From Desulfocarbo sp964620595 (GTDB lineage Bacteria > Desulfobacterota > Desulfarculia > Desulfarculales > Desulfarculaceae), in the NCBI GenBank assembly GCA_964620595.1, contig CAZUHP010000028.1, positions 1 through 41,690 of the forward strand: DNA of 41,690 nt, read 5' to 3'. The notes beneath the pieces are model-generated. The model was not told the origin of the DNA and did no database searches. It saw only the letters and a list, made by a program, of their open reading frames with translations. This document shows, one piece after another, positions 14,935 through 24,176 of the stretch (positions within the stretch are counted from its first letter, which is position 1; each line of letters begins with the position of its first letter). The position numbers were made by a program, and so were the translations under genes.

Positions 14935-15692
14935 TGGCCAGGCTATCGGTTAACGTGGACCATGTGGCCACCCTGCGCCAGGCGCGGGGCATCGACGAAC
15001 CCGACCCGGTGTGGGCCGCGGTGCTGGCCGAAAAGGCCGGCGCCGACGGCATCATCGTGCACCTGCGCGAGGACCGGCGCCATATCCAGGACCGCGACCT
15101 CAAGGTGCTGCGCCAGGTGGTCAAGGGCAAGCTCAACATGGAGATGGCCGCCACCGAGGAGATGATCGGCATCGCCGCCATGGTGGGCCCGGACCTGTGC
15201 ACCCTGGTGCCCGAGCGCCGCCAGGAGCTGACCACCGAGGGCGGCCTGGACGTCAAGAACAACCTGGAGCACATCAAGGACGCCGTGGCCCAGCTCAACG
15301 AGGCCAACATCCCGGTGAGCCTGTTCATCGACCCCGAGGCCGAGCAGGTGAAGGCCGCCCACATGGCCGGCGCCCAGGTGGTGGAGCTGCACACCGGCGC
15401 CTATGCCAACGCCAAGAGCGAGAAGGACCTGCTCAAGCACCTGGACGCCATCGAGGACGCCGCCCGCCTGGCCGCCCGCCTCAAGATACGGGTGGCGGCC
15501 GGCCACGGCCTGAACCTGCGCAACACGCCGCCCCTGCTGGAGATGCCCGAGATCGAGGAATACTCCATCGGCCATTCCATCGTGGCGCGGGCCGTGTTCG
15601 TGGGCTTCGAGCAGGCGGTCGGCGAGATGCTGGCCCTGGTGCGCCAGAGCGCCCCCCCCCGCCCGCCCGAGCCGCCCAAGCGGAGACTGTAA
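14934..15692 (+). CDS. pdxJ: Pyridoxine 5'-phosphate synthase PdxJ
   Basis: A 252-residue TIM-barrel enzyme beginning with VNVDHVATLRQAR, the conserved N-terminus of PdxJ. It contains the substrate-binding and catalytic segments of the family (for example MAATEEMIGIA, ELHTGAYA and AAGHGLNLRN). PdxJ condenses 1-deoxyxylulose 5-phosphate with 3-amino-2-oxopropyl phosphate to give pyridoxine 5'-phosphate in the DXP-dependent vitamin B6 route. The start is GTG at 14934 with GGAGG just upstream. The C-terminal tail is Pro-rich and encoded by a C-run at about 15652-15660. Followed by acpS, a common pairing in Proteobacteria. Confidence 0.96.
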   Translation: MARLSVNVDHVATLRQARGIDEPDPVWAAVLAEKAGADGIIVHLREDRRHIQDRDLKVLRQVVKGKLNMEMAATEEMIGIAAMVGPDLCTLVPERRQELTTEGGLDVKNNLEHIKDAVAQLNEANIPVSLFIDPEAEQVKAAHMAGAQVVELHTGAYANAKSEKDLLKHLDAIEDAARLAARLKIRVAAGHGLNLRNTPPLLEMPEIEEYSIGHSIVARAVFVGFEQAVGEMLALVRQSAPPRPPEPPKRRL

Positions 15693-15702
15693 GGGAAAGA
15701 GC

Positions 15703-16083
15703 TTGTCCATGATCGTGGGCATCGGCCTGGACATAGCCCAGGTGGAGCGGGTGGAGCGGGCCTGGCGGCGCCATGGCGCGCGCTTTATGGAGCGTTGCTT
15801 CACCCGGGCCGAGGCGGAGGCGGCCCTGGCGCGGCCGCGGCCGGGCCAGGCCCTGGCCATGCGCTTTGCGGCCAAGGAGGCCTTTGCCAAGGCCACGGGC
15901 CTGGGCATGCGGGGCTTGGCCTGGCGGGAGATCGAGGTGGTGCACGACGAGTTGGGCAAGCCCTTGCTCCGGCTGCATGGCCGGGCGCGCCAGTGGCTGG
16001 ACGAGCAGGGGGTCACCGCCTGGCACCTGAGCCTGTCCGACGACGGCGGCCTGGCCGCGGCGGTGGTGGTGCTGGAGAGGTGA
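15703..16083 (+). CDS. acpS: Holo-[acyl-carrier-protein] synthase AcpS
   Basis: A protein of about 125 residues with GIGLDIAQVERV at the N-terminus and RFAAKEAFAKA, the two signature motifs with the Mg2+-binding Asp and Glu. AcpS transfers phosphopantetheine from CoA to acyl carrier protein. Two starts are possible: TTG at 15703, six bases after AAGGGA, or ATG at 15709, which gives the usual MIVGIGLDI beginning. The difference is two residues. The gene sits between pdxJ and nnrE/D, an order seen in many bacteria. Confidence 0.93.
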   Translation: MSMIVGIGLDIAQVERVERAWRRHGARFMERCFTRAEAEAALARPRPGQALAMRFAAKEAFAKATGLGMRGLAWREIEVVHDELGKPLLRLHGRARQWLDEQGVTAWHLSLSDDGGLAAAVVVLER

Positions 16084-16099
16084 GGGGAGGATGCGAGCG

Positions 16100-17683
16100 A
16101 TGTTGCTGGTGACTGCGGAACAGATGAGAGAAGCCGACCGGCAGACCATAGAGGAGGTCGGCATCCCCGGCATAGTGCTCATGGAGAACGCGGCCCAGGG
16201 CGCGGCCCGGGTGATCCTGGAGGCGGTGGAGGACGCCTCGCTCCTGGAGGTGGCCGCCTTTTGCGGGCGGGGCAACAACGGCGGCGACGGGCTGGCCATC
16301 CTGCGCATCCTGGCCAACCACGGCGCCCGGGCCACGGCCTATCTCTTTGCCCGGGAGCAGGACCTGGCCGGCGATGCGGCCACCAACCTGGCCGTGGCCA
16401 AGGCCTGCGGGGTGGAGGTGGTGGAGGTGCCCGACGACAAGGCCTTCGCCAAGCAGGAGGCGGCCATGGCCGGGCACGACCTCTACATCGACGCGCTCTT
16501 GGGCACCGGCCTCAACTCGCCGGTGCGGGGGCGCTACGCCGCGGCCATCGACCTGTTGAACGGCCTGGGCCGGCCCATCCTGGCGGTGGACATCCCCAGC
16601 GGGCTCAGCGCGGACACCGGCCGGCCCCTGGGCGCGGCGGTGGTGGCCGACTGGACCGCCACCTTCGGCCTGGTAAAGCTGGGCCTGGCCCTGGAGCCGG
16701 GCGAGTACGTGGGCGAGCTGACCCTGGTGGACATCTCCATCCCGCCCCGGGTGGTGGAGGACCTGGGCGCCATGGCCTTCATGCTGGAGGGGGAGACCGC
16801 AGCGGCCCTGCTCAATCCCCGGCCGGCCGGCGGCCACAAGGGCACCTTTGGCCACCTTTTGGTGGTGGGCGGCAGCGTGGGCAAGTCCGGCGCGCCCTGC
16901 CTGGCGGCCAGCGGCGGCCTGCGCGCCGGCGCCGGCCTGGTCACCGTGGCCTTGCCCCAGGGGCTAAACCAGGTGGCCGAGGTGAAGCTGACCGCGGCCA
17001 TGAGCCAGCCCCTGCCCCAGACCAGCGAGGGCTCCCTCTCCAGCGAGGCCCTGCCCGTGCTCCTGGACCTGGCCCGGACGCGCAGCGCCCTGGTGCTGGG
17101 GCCGGGCCTGAGCCAGCACCAGGACAGCGCCTCCCTGGCCCGGGACTTGGCCGCCCAGGTGGAGCAGCCCCTGGTCATCGACGCGGACGGCCTGAACGCC
17201 TTGGCCGGGTGCCTGGAGGGCTTCCGCTTCGCCTCGGGCGAGGTGGTGCTCACTCCCCATCCCGGCGAGGCGGCGCGGCTGCTGGGCTGCACCCCGGCCG
17301 AGGTGCAGGCCGACCGCGCCCTGGCCGCCCGGCGCCTGGCCGACATGTGCGGCGCGGTGGTGGTGCTGAAGGGCGCCCGCACCGTGATCGCCCAGCCCAC
17401 CGGCCAGCTCTGGGTAAACCCCACCGGCAACCCGCTTCTGGCCTCGGGCGGCAGCGGCGACGTGCTGGCGGGAGTGATCGGCGGGCTCCTGGCCCAGGGC
17501 TGCGACGCCCTGGCCGCGGCCTGCGCCGGGGTGTTCGTGCACGGCCTGGCCGCCGACCTGGCCGCCCGGGACTGCGGCCGCCGGGGCCTGGCCGCCGAGG
17601 ATCTGGCCGAATACCTGCCCGAGGCCTTCGCCGCCCTGGAGGACGGGACGGAGGAGCCGGACGGGGAGCTGGAGCTGGCCTGA
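16100..17683 (+). CDS. nnrD: Bifunctional NAD(P)HX epimerase / ADP-dependent NAD(P)HX dehydratase
   Basis: A two-domain protein of about 527 residues that repairs hydrated NAD(P)H. The N-terminal YjeF_N epimerase part (NnrE) starts with MLLVTAEQMREAD and has the GRGNNGGDG loop. The C-terminal kinase-like dehydratase part (NnrD) starts near residue 230 and has KGTFGHLLVVGGS and the GGSGDVLAG motif. The ATG at 16100 lies about nine bases after GGGGAGG and is preferred to the ATG at 16091, which has no spacer. It continues the acpS-nnrED-tsaE order common in bacteria. Confidence 0.94.
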   Translation: MLLVTAEQMREADRQTIEEVGIPGIVLMENAAQGAARVILEAVEDASLLEVAAFCGRGNNGGDGLAILRILANHGARATAYLFAREQDLAGDAATNLAVAKACGVEVVEVPDDKAFAKQEAAMAGHDLYIDALLGTGLNSPVRGRYAAAIDLLNGLGRPILAVDIPSGLSADTGRPLGAAVVADWTATFGLVKLGLALEPGEYVGELTLVDISIPPRVVEDLGAMAFMLEGETAAALLNPRPAGGHKGTFGHLLVVGGSVGKSGAPCLAASGGLRAGAGLVTVALPQGLNQVAEVKLTAAMSQPLPQTSEGSLSSEALPVLLDLARTRSALVLGPGLSQHQDSASLARDLAAQVEQPLVIDADGLNALAGCLEGFRFASGEVVLTPHPGEAARLLGCTPAEVQADRALAARRLADMCGAVVVLKGARTVIAQPTGQLWVNPTGNPLLASGGSGDVLAGVIGGLLAQGCDALAAACAGVFVHGLAADLAARDCGRRGLAAEDLAEYLPEAFAALEDGTEEPDGELELA

Positions 17684-17705
17684 TGGTTGCGCGGGGTGGC
17701 GGGCG

Positions 17706-18194
17706 ATGGTAAATGCAGCAGGGGGGCGCGCCGCGGTTGAGCTGGACCTCGTGGACGAGGCGGCCACCCTGGCCCTGGGCAGGGCGCTCGGCGAGTGCCT
17801 TCAGGCCGGGGGGGTGGTGCTGCTCAGCGGCGAGCTGGGCGCGGGCAAGACCGTCTTGGCCAAGGGCCTGGCCCGGGGGCTGGGAGTGGGGCCGGAGTAC
17901 ACCGTGTCCTCACCCAGTTTCACCCTGCTCAACGTATACCCCGGCCGGGTGCCCTTTTACCACGCCGACCTCTACCGGCTGGACCAGGGCGAGGCCCTGG
18001 ACCTGGAGCTGTGGGACCAGGCGGCGGACGGGGTGCTGGCGGTGGAGTGGGCCGAGCGGCTGGCCGGTGCCTGGCCGCCGGACAGCATACTGGTCGAACT
18101 GGCCCTGGCCGCGGGCGAGGGCCGCCGGGCGCGGCTCTCCGGCCCTGCCGGGCTGATCGAACGATTGAAAGAGGCGAGGGGCCGAACAGCTTGA
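17706..18194 (+). CDS. tsaE: tRNA t6A biosynthesis ATPase TsaE
   Basis: A 162-residue P-loop protein with Walker A GELGAGKTVLAKGLA and the conserved SPSFTLLNVY and HADLYRL segments. TsaE works with TsaB and TsaD to attach threonylcarbamoyl to A37 of tRNAs that read ANN codons. tsaD is found about 4 kb downstream in the same block; tsaB is not seen in the window. The gene starts 22 bp after nnrD and ends 1 bp before lysC. Confidence 0.94.
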   Translation: MVNAAGGRAAVELDLVDEAATLALGRALGECLQAGGVVLLSGELGAGKTVLAKGLARGLGVGPEYTVSSPSFTLLNVYPGRVPFYHADLYRLDQGEALDLELWDQAADGVLAVEWAERLAGAWPPDSILVELALAAGEGRRARLSGPAGLIERLKEARGRTA

Positions 18195-18195
18195 C

Positions 18196-19440
18196 ATGGC
18201 GCTCATAGTGCAGAAATACGGGGGCACCTCGGTGGGCAGCATCGAGCGCATCCGCAATGTCGCCGCCAAGGTCAAGGCCCAGGCCGAGCAGGGCCACCGG
18301 CTGGTGGTGGTGCTTTCGGCCATGGCCGGTGAGACCGACCGGCTCATCAAGCTGGCCCGGGAGGTGCACTCCGATCCCGACGAACGCGAGCTGGACGTGC
18401 TCCTGGCCACCGGCGAGCAGCAGTCGGTGGCGCTCTTTTGCATCGCGGCCCACGCCATCGGCCTGGACGCGCACTCGCTGCTGGGTTTCCAGGCCGGCTT
18501 GTTGACCGACCGCCGCTTCGGCCGGGCCCGCATCGAGCTGGTGGAGGCCATGCGGGTGCACGAGCTCCTGGACCAGGGCAAGGTGGTGGTGGTGGCCGGC
18601 TTCCAGGGGGTGGACGAGGACACCGGCGACCTGACCACCCTGGGCCGCGGCGGTTCGGACACCACCGCCGTGGCCCTGGCCGCGGCGCTCAAGGCCGATG
18701 TCTGCGAGATATACACCGACGTGGAGGGCGTGTACACCACCGACCCCAACATCGTGCCCGAGGCCCGCAAGCTCCAGCGCATCTCCTACGAGGAGATGCT
18801 GGAGATGGCCTCCCTGGGGGCCAAGGTGCTGGATATCCGCGCGGTGGAGTTCGCGGCCAAGTTCGGCGTCAAGATACACGTGCGCTCCACCTTCACCAAC
18901 CGGGAGGGCACCATGGTGGTCCCTGAGGAACAGATCAAGGAACGGCTCATCATCAGCGGCGTAGCCTACAACCAGAACGAGGCGCGCATCACCATAAAGG
19001 GCGTGCCGGATCAGCCCGGCGTGGCCCACACCGTCTTTACCCCCATCTCCGACGCTGGCATCGTGGTGGACGTGATCATCCAGAACACCAGCGCGGACGG
19101 CACCACCGACCTGACCTTCACCGTGCCCAAGACCGACTACCAGAAGGCCATGAGGCTCCTGGCCACGGTGAGCAGGGAGATCGGCGCCAAGGAGGTTCTC
19201 GGCGATCCCAACATCGCCAAAGTATCAATTATCGGCATCGGCATGCGCAACCATGCCGGTGTGGCCACCAAGATGTTCGGCGCCTTGGCCGCCGAGGGCA
19301 TCAATATCCAGACCATCAACACCAGCGAGATAAAGATATCCTGCGTCATCGACGAGAAATACACCGAGCTGGCGGTGCGGGCCCTGCACACCGCCTTCGG
19401 CCTGGCCGAAGACGTGCAGCCCGCGGCCGAGGATGTCTAG
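18196..19440 (+). CDS. lysC: Aspartate kinase
   Basis: The 414-residue enzyme has the amino-acid kinase domain starting with IVQKYGGTSVGS and the RGGSDTTAVALAA substrate motif, then two C-terminal ACT domains (about residues 265-410) that bind lysine or threonine for feedback control. It phosphorylates aspartate in the first step to lysine, threonine and methionine. It starts 1 bp after tsaE. A 119-bp gap separates it from cimA, in which I see no riboswitch or attenuator. Confidence 0.96.
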   Translation: MALIVQKYGGTSVGSIERIRNVAAKVKAQAEQGHRLVVVLSAMAGETDRLIKLAREVHSDPDERELDVLLATGEQQSVALFCIAAHAIGLDAHSLLGFQAGLLTDRRFGRARIELVEAMRVHELLDQGKVVVVAGFQGVDEDTGDLTTLGRGGSDTTAVALAAALKADVCEIYTDVEGVYTTDPNIVPEARKLQRISYEEMLEMASLGAKVLDIRAVEFAAKFGVKIHVRSTFTNREGTMVVPEEQIKERLIISGVAYNQNEARITIKGVPDQPGVAHTVFTPISDAGIVVDVIIQNTSADGTTDLTFTVPKTDYQKAMRLLATVSREIGAKEVLGDPNIAKVSIIGIGMRNHAGVATKMFGALAAEGINIQTINTSEIKISCVIDEKYTELAVRALHTAFGLAEDVQPAAEDV

Positions 19441-19559
19441 CCCGCTAGGCCACACTCCAGAAGCTGGAATACAACCCGGCAACGCATCATCGCTTTTCCG
19501 ACCGGACGGCGCCGGCCCGCCAGGGTCCCCGGCCGCTCCGGCGAAGGGAGTGTTTCAAA

Positions 19560-21152
19560 GTGGCAGGCCCCAAAGTACAGCTATATGACACCACCTTGCG
19601 CGACGGCACCCAGGCCGAGGGCTTTACGCTTTCGGTCGACGACAAGCTGAAGGTACTCGCCGCCCTGGACCGGCTGGGGGTCCATTTCGTGGAAGGCGGC
19701 TGGCCCGGCTCCAACCCCCGCGACGAGGAGTTCTTTGCCCGGGCCGGGGAGGTGAAGCTCAAGACCAGCACCCTGGTGGCCTTCGGCTCCACCCATCATC
19801 CCAAGAAGAAGCCCGGCAACGACCCCAACCTGGCGGCCCTGGTGGCGGCGGGCACCCCGGTGGTGACCCTGGTGGGCAAGGCCTGGACCCGCCACCTGCG
19901 CCAGCAGCTCAAGGTGAGCCTGGAGCGCAACCTGGCCATGGTGGCCGGGTCGGTGGACTTTTTGGTCAAAAAGGGCATCCGGGTGTTCTTCGACGCAGAG
20001 CATTTCTTCGACGGCTACCAGGAGGACCCGGACTATACCCTGGCCGTGCTGGAGGCCGCGGCCCAGGCCGGGGCCGAGGCCCTGGTGCTCTGCGACACCA
20101 ACGGCGGCGCCCTGCCCCATGAGATCGCCGAGATAACCAGCCGGGTGGCCAAGCGCCACCAAGGGCTCACCATCGGCATCCACAGCCACAACGATTCGGA
20201 GTTGGCCGTGGCCTGCAGCCTGGCCGCGGTGGGGGCCGGCGCCCGCCAGGTGCAGGGCACCATCGCCGGGTTCGGCGAGCGCTGCGGCAATGCCAACCTG
20301 TGCTCCATCGTTCCCAACCTCCAGCTCAAGATGGGCTATTTCTGCCTGCCCAAGCGGCAACTGAAGCTGCTCACCAGCACCACCCGCTACCTGTTCGAGC
20401 TGGCCAACATCCCGCCCGACCGCTACCTGCCCTACGTGGGCTTTTCCGCTTTCACCCACAAGGGCGGGCTCCACATCAGCGCGGTGGAAAAGGACCCCTC
20501 TCTCTACGAGCACGTGGCGCCGGAGGCGGTGGGCAACCAGCGCCGGCTCCTGGTCAGCGACCTGGCCGGCCGGGCGGCGGTCTTGGCCAAGGCCAAGACC
20601 TGGGGCATAGACCTGGCGGGCAGGGAGGAGGAAACCAAGGCCATCCTGAAGGAACTCAAGGCGCGGGAGAAGGAGGGCTTCCAGTACGAGGGCGCCGAGG
20701 CCAGCTTCGAGCTGCTCATGCACCGGGCCCGGGGCGCCCAGGCCCACTACTTCGACCTGGTGGGCTTCCGGGTCATGGACTTCAAGGCGGCCGAGCACGA
20801 CCCGCCCCTGGCCGAGGCCACGGTGCGGGTCAAGGTGGGCGACCAGGAGGAGCACACCGCGGCCAGCGGCAACGGGCCGGTGCACGCCCTGGACCAGGCC
20901 ATCCGCAAGGCCCTCATCCGCTTCTTCCCGGTGCTCCAGGACGTGCGCCTGGTGGACTACAAGGTGCGGGTGCTCACCGGCCGGGACGGCACCGCCGCCC
21001 GGGTGCGGGTGCTGATCGAGTCCACCGACGGCAAGACCACCTGGGGCACGGTGGGGGTGAGCGAGGACGTGCTGGAGGCCTCCTGGCAGGCCCTGGGCGA
21101 TTCCATCCGCTACAAGCTCTTCCAGGAGGAGCGGGGCCGAAAGCGGGCATAG
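19560..21152 (+). CDS. cimA: (R)-citramalate synthase CimA
   Basis: A 530-residue enzyme of the LeuA-like acyltransferase family. The catalytic barrel begins with LYDTTLRDGTQAEGF and holds IGIHSHNDSELAVA with the metal-binding histidines. The C-terminal LeuA dimer domain (about 395-515) binds isoleucine in homologues. CimA condenses acetyl-CoA with pyruvate and provides a threonine-independent path to isoleucine. The family splits from 2-isopropylmalate synthases; the short DGTQAEG form and the length fit CimA. The start is GTG at 19560 with GGGAG about nine bases upstream. A G-rich stretch follows the stop. Confidence 0.9.
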   Translation: MAGPKVQLYDTTLRDGTQAEGFTLSVDDKLKVLAALDRLGVHFVEGGWPGSNPRDEEFFARAGEVKLKTSTLVAFGSTHHPKKKPGNDPNLAALVAAGTPVVTLVGKAWTRHLRQQLKVSLERNLAMVAGSVDFLVKKGIRVFFDAEHFFDGYQEDPDYTLAVLEAAAQAGAEALVLCDTNGGALPHEIAEITSRVAKRHQGLTIGIHSHNDSELAVACSLAAVGAGARQVQGTIAGFGERCGNANLCSIVPNLQLKMGYFCLPKRQLKLLTSTTRYLFELANIPPDRYLPYVGFSAFTHKGGLHISAVEKDPSLYEHVAPEAVGNQRRLLVSDLAGRAAVLAKAKTWGIDLAGREEETKAILKELKAREKEGFQYEGAEASFELLMHRARGAQAHYFDLVGFRVMDFKAAEHDPPLAEATVRVKVGDQEEHTAASGNGPVHALDQAIRKALIRFFPVLQDVRLVDYKVRVLTGRDGTAARVRVLIESTDGKTTWGTVGVSEDVLEASWQALGDSIRYKLFQEERGRKRA

Positions 21153-21260
21153 GCGGCGCGGGGGGGGCGGAGGGCACGGGGGGGCGCGCGGGGGCGCGGG
21201 AATGGGCCCAAGGCCCCCCCGGCGCGCTTGCCCGGCCCGCTGGCCAGGTGTTAATCTGTA
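21153..21260 (+). repeat. G-run region followed by a C-rich arm downstream of cimA
   Basis: Right after the cimA stop the plus strand carries several runs of four to eight G (21159-21193), then a gggccc/ccccccc segment near 21205-21220 that can pair back with the G-runs. It resembles the G-rich stretch after the TPR gene and, in complement, the one after the sigma-54 regulator. No gene is seen up to the fbp start at 21403. Confidence 0.5.
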
Positions 21261-21402
21261 GCAGGCCTTGGGGGAAAGGCTGAGCGTGGCGCCCGGCCGC
21301 GGTTTCGGGCGCGCGTGCCCATGCCTGCGCCTCCGCCCCGGGGCGCCGCCCGGGCCGACTGCGGGAACACACTGCCACTGGTTATTGCCAAGGAGGGGTT
21401 AC

Positions 21403-22416
21403 ATGTCCAATGGAATCGGAGTCACCGTCACCCAGCACCTCCTGAGCCAGCAGGAGAAGCACAAGGGCGCCACCGGCGCCTTCACCCGCATGCTCAACGA
21501 GCTGATCCTCTCGGCCAAGATCATCAGCCGCGAAGTGAACAAGGCCGGCCTGGTGGAGATATTGGGCTTCACCGGCGAGCGCAACGTGCAGGGCGAGCAG
21601 GTGCGCAAGCTGGACGAGTTCGCCCATGACATCATCTGCCGGCGCATGGCCCAGAGCCGCTACATCTGCGTCATGGGTTCGGAGGAGGACGCCGACCCCA
21701 TCGAGATCCCCGACGGGGTGGAAAAGGGAGACTACGTGCTCCTGTTCGACCCCCTGGACGGCTCCTCCAACATCGACGCCAACGTGAGTATCGGCACCAT
21801 ATTCTCCATCCTGCGCAAGCAGTCCCACGGGGTGGACTACCAGATGGCGGACCTCTTGCAGCCGGGCTACAAGCAGGTGGCCGCGGGCTACTTCCTCTAC
21901 GGCTCCTCCACCATGATGGTCTACACCACCGGCAACGGCGTGTCCGGCTTCACCCTGGACCCCTCGGTGGGCGAGTTCCTCTTGAGCCACCCGGACATCA
22001 AGATTCCCGAGCGCGGCAAGATATTCAGCATCAATGCCGGCTACTGGGACTACTGGCACGAACCCACCAAGAAGTACATCGACTATCTGCGCAAGCCCAG
22101 CGAGGACAAGCCGGTCTACTCCCTGCGCTATATCGGCTCTTTGGTTTCCGACTTCCACCGCACCCTGCTCTATGGCGGGGTGTTCCTCTACCCGGCCGAC
22201 ACCAAGGACCCCAAGAAGCCCCACGGCAAGCTGCGCCTGTTGTATGAGGCCAACCCCCTCGCCTTCGTGTGCGAGCAGGCCGGCGGCGCCGCCAGCACCG
22301 GCACCCAGCGCATCATGGAGGTGGAGCCCCAGGACCTGCACCAGCGGGTGCCGCTGATCATCGGCAGCAAGCACGAGGTGGAGCTGGCGGAGAAGTTCTA
22401 TGGCGGCCAGATGTGA
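21403..22416 (+). CDS. fbp: Class I fructose-1,6-bisphosphatase
   Basis: A 337-residue enzyme of normal length. The metal- and substrate-binding motif DPLDGSSNID is intact, as is the C-terminal EANPLAFVCEQAGG segment. It removes the 1-phosphate from fructose 1,6-bisphosphate in gluconeogenesis, which is needed in sulfate reducers growing on acids or CO2. The ATG at 21403 follows AAGGAGGGG at the proper distance; an upstream in-frame extension to 21268 is rejected. The end of the gene overlaps the start of tsaD by 17 bases. Confidence 0.96.
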   Translation: MSNGIGVTVTQHLLSQQEKHKGATGAFTRMLNELILSAKIISREVNKAGLVEILGFTGERNVQGEQVRKLDEFAHDIICRRMAQSRYICVMGSEEDADPIEIPDGVEKGDYVLLFDPLDGSSNIDANVSIGTIFSILRKQSHGVDYQMADLLQPGYKQVAAGYFLYGSSTMMVYTTGNGVSGFTLDPSVGEFLLSHPDIKIPERGKIFSINAGYWDYWHEPTKKYIDYLRKPSEDKPVYSLRYIGSLVSDFHRTLLYGGVFLYPADTKDPKKPHGKLRLLYEANPLAFVCEQAGGAASTGTQRIMEVEPQDLHQRVPLIIGSKHEVELAEKFYGGQM

Positions 22417-23470
22417 GCCGGCTGGCTCAGGCCCGCCCGCCCAGGACCCGGGCCGGCTGGTCCTGGGCATAGAGACCTCCTGCGACGAGAGCGCCGCCGC
22501 GGTGGTGGCGGATGGACGCCGGGTGCTCGCCTCGGTGGTGGCCAGCCAGGTCAAGGACCACGCGCCCTTTGGCGGGGTGGTGCCCGAGCTGGCCTCCCGC
22601 CGCCACTTGCAGAACCTGGCGCCGGTGGTGCGCGCCGCCCTGGCCGAGGCCGGGGTGGGCCTGGCCGACCTCAGCGGCATGGCCGTGACCCAGGGGCCGG
22701 GGCTGATCGGGGCGCTTCTGGTGGGGCTCAGCCTGGCCAAGGCCCTGGCCTGGTCCCGGGAGCTGCCCCTGGTGGGGGTGAGCCACCTGGAAGGCCATTT
22801 GGCCGCCTTGGGCCTGTGCGAGCGGCCGCCGGAGTATCCCCTGGTGGCGCTCCTGGTCTCCGGCGGCCATACCAGCATCTTCCTGGTGGAGGGGCCGGGC
22901 CGGCAGCAGGAGCTGGGCCAGACCGTGGACGACGCCGCGGGCGAGGCCTTTGACAAGGTGGCCAAGCTCTACGGCCTGGGCTACCCCGGCGGGGTGGTGA
23001 TCGACCGCCTGGCCGCCGGCGGCGACCCCACCGCCATCAAGCTGCCCCGGCCCCGCCTGCACGACGGCACCTTGGACTTTTCCTTTTCCGGCCTCAAGAC
23101 CGCGGTGGTCTACTTCCGTCGCGACCACCAGGGCCAGCCCTACCGCATCGAGGACCTGTGCGCGTCTTTCCAGGAGGCGGTGGTGGAGGTGCTGGTCAAA
23201 AAGACCATCCGGGCGGCCCTGGAGCAAGGCGTGGGGCAGGTGGCCCTGGCCGGGGGGGTGGCGGCCAACCGCCGCCTGCGCCAGGCCATGACCCAGGCCG
23301 CGGCGGAAAACGGCCTGCGGCTCACCCTCCCGCCCCTCAGCCTGTGCACGGACAACGCCGCCATGATCGCCGCCGCCGGCTGCTATCACCTGCGCCGGGG
23401 CGAGCGCCTGCCCCTGGATGCCGACGCCATCAGCCGCCTGCCCGCCGGCGGGCTGCTGCCCGCTGCCTAG
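22400..23470 (+). CDS. tsaD: tRNA N6-adenosine threonylcarbamoyltransferase TsaD
   Basis: A 356-residue ASKHA-fold protein with the signature VLGIETSCDESAAAVV, the metal-binding HLEGH motif and SGGHTSIFLV. TsaD transfers the threonylcarbamoyl group to A37 of tRNA, working with TsaE (17706). The core starts about 20 residues after the ATG at 22400, so the N-terminus has a short Pro/Gly-rich extension that overlaps fbp by 17 bp; a later start cannot be excluded. It converges with the minus-strand respiratory operon 20 bp further on. Confidence 0.94.
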   Translation: MAARCEPAGSGPPAQDPGRLVLGIETSCDESAAAVVADGRRVLASVVASQVKDHAPFGGVVPELASRRHLQNLAPVVRAALAEAGVGLADLSGMAVTQGPGLIGALLVGLSLAKALAWSRELPLVGVSHLEGHLAALGLCERPPEYPLVALLVSGGHTSIFLVEGPGRQQELGQTVDDAAGEAFDKVAKLYGLGYPGGVVIDRLAAGGDPTAIKLPRPRLHDGTLDFSFSGLKTAVVYFRRDHQGQPYRIEDLCASFQEAVVEVLVKKTIRAALEQGVGQVALAGGVAANRRLRQAMTQAAAENGLRLTLPPLSLCTDNAAMIAAAGCYHLRRGERLPLDADAISRLPAGGLLPAA

Positions 23471-23490
23471 CCGGCGGGCCGGGAGCCCTC

Positions 23491-24123
23491 TCAGCCCGTT
23501 TTCCAGAAAGCCGGCGGCATGTGCACGCCTCCGGGAAGGGTGGGCACCACCGCCCAATCCAGCAGCTTGCTGCCGCCCAGGTAGTAGATGTTGGGCTTGG
23601 TGTCCACCTGGGGGGCGGTGATGCGGACCGGGTGCTGGCTCTTGACCAGTTGGCTGACCCTGCTCTCCGGGTCGTTGAGGTCGCCGAACACCCGCGCCTT
23701 GGTGGGACAGGTCTCCACGCAGGCCGGCGGCTCTCCTTTTTGCAGCCGGTGCAGGCAGAAGTCGCACTTGTCCGCCTGGTGCCGGCGAGGGTCGCGGTAG
23801 CGCGCGCCATAGGGACAGGCGGTCACGCAGTTCCCGCAGCCGATGCACTTGGCGGGGTCGATGACCACGATGCCGTCCGGGCGCTTGTAGGTGGCGCCCA
23901 CCGGGCAGGCCGCCACGCAGGAAGGCTCCTGGCACTGCATGCACTGGCCGGGCTGGAACTGGGTGCGGCGCCCGATCCGGCCGCCGTCGCTGCGCACCCA
24001 GTTGCGCCAGAAGCCGTCTGGGACCTGGTTTTCCACCTTGCAGGCGATCATGCAGGCCTTGCAGTCGAAACACTTGCGGATATCGATCACTATGGCCAGG
24101 CGCTGGTGGTTTTTCTTTTGCAT
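23491..24123 (-). CDS. Four-cluster ferredoxin subunit of a molybdopterin oxidoreductase (DmsB/NrfC/PhsB-like)
   Basis: A 210-residue protein with four cysteine motifs in the order of the DmsB/PhsB/NrfC family: CFDCKACMIAC, CMQCQEPSCVAACP, CIGCGNCVTACP and CDFC-x11-CVETCP. It has no signal peptide of its own, so it is expected to be carried across the membrane with its TAT-bearing catalytic partner. It would wire the molybdenum site to the membrane subunit. The ATG at 24123 is chosen because GGAG lies just upstream; a TTG at 24135 is a weaker option. It is the last gene of the five-gene operon, 53 bp after the molybdoenzyme gene. Confidence 0.9.
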   Translation of the reverse strand: MQKKNHQRLAIVIDIRKCFDCKACMIACKVENQVPDGFWRNWVRSDGGRIGRRTQFQPGQCMQCQEPSCVAACPVGATYKRPDGIVVIDPAKCIGCGNCVTACPYGARYRDPRRHQADKCDFCLHRLQKGEPPACVETCPTKARVFGDLNDPESRVSQLVKSQHPVRITAPQVDTKPNIYYLGGSKLLDWAVVPTLPGGVHMPPAFWKTG

Positions 24124-24176
24124 AGCGGACTCCAAATGATTTCAGGTCGCCGGGAGGCGGGTTCGAGCCGGCAGGA

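Noticed and set aside
19441..19559. Leader between lysC and cimA considered as riboswitch or T-box
   Set aside because: No conserved T-box, lysine riboswitch or attenuator peptide features could be seen in the 119 bp.
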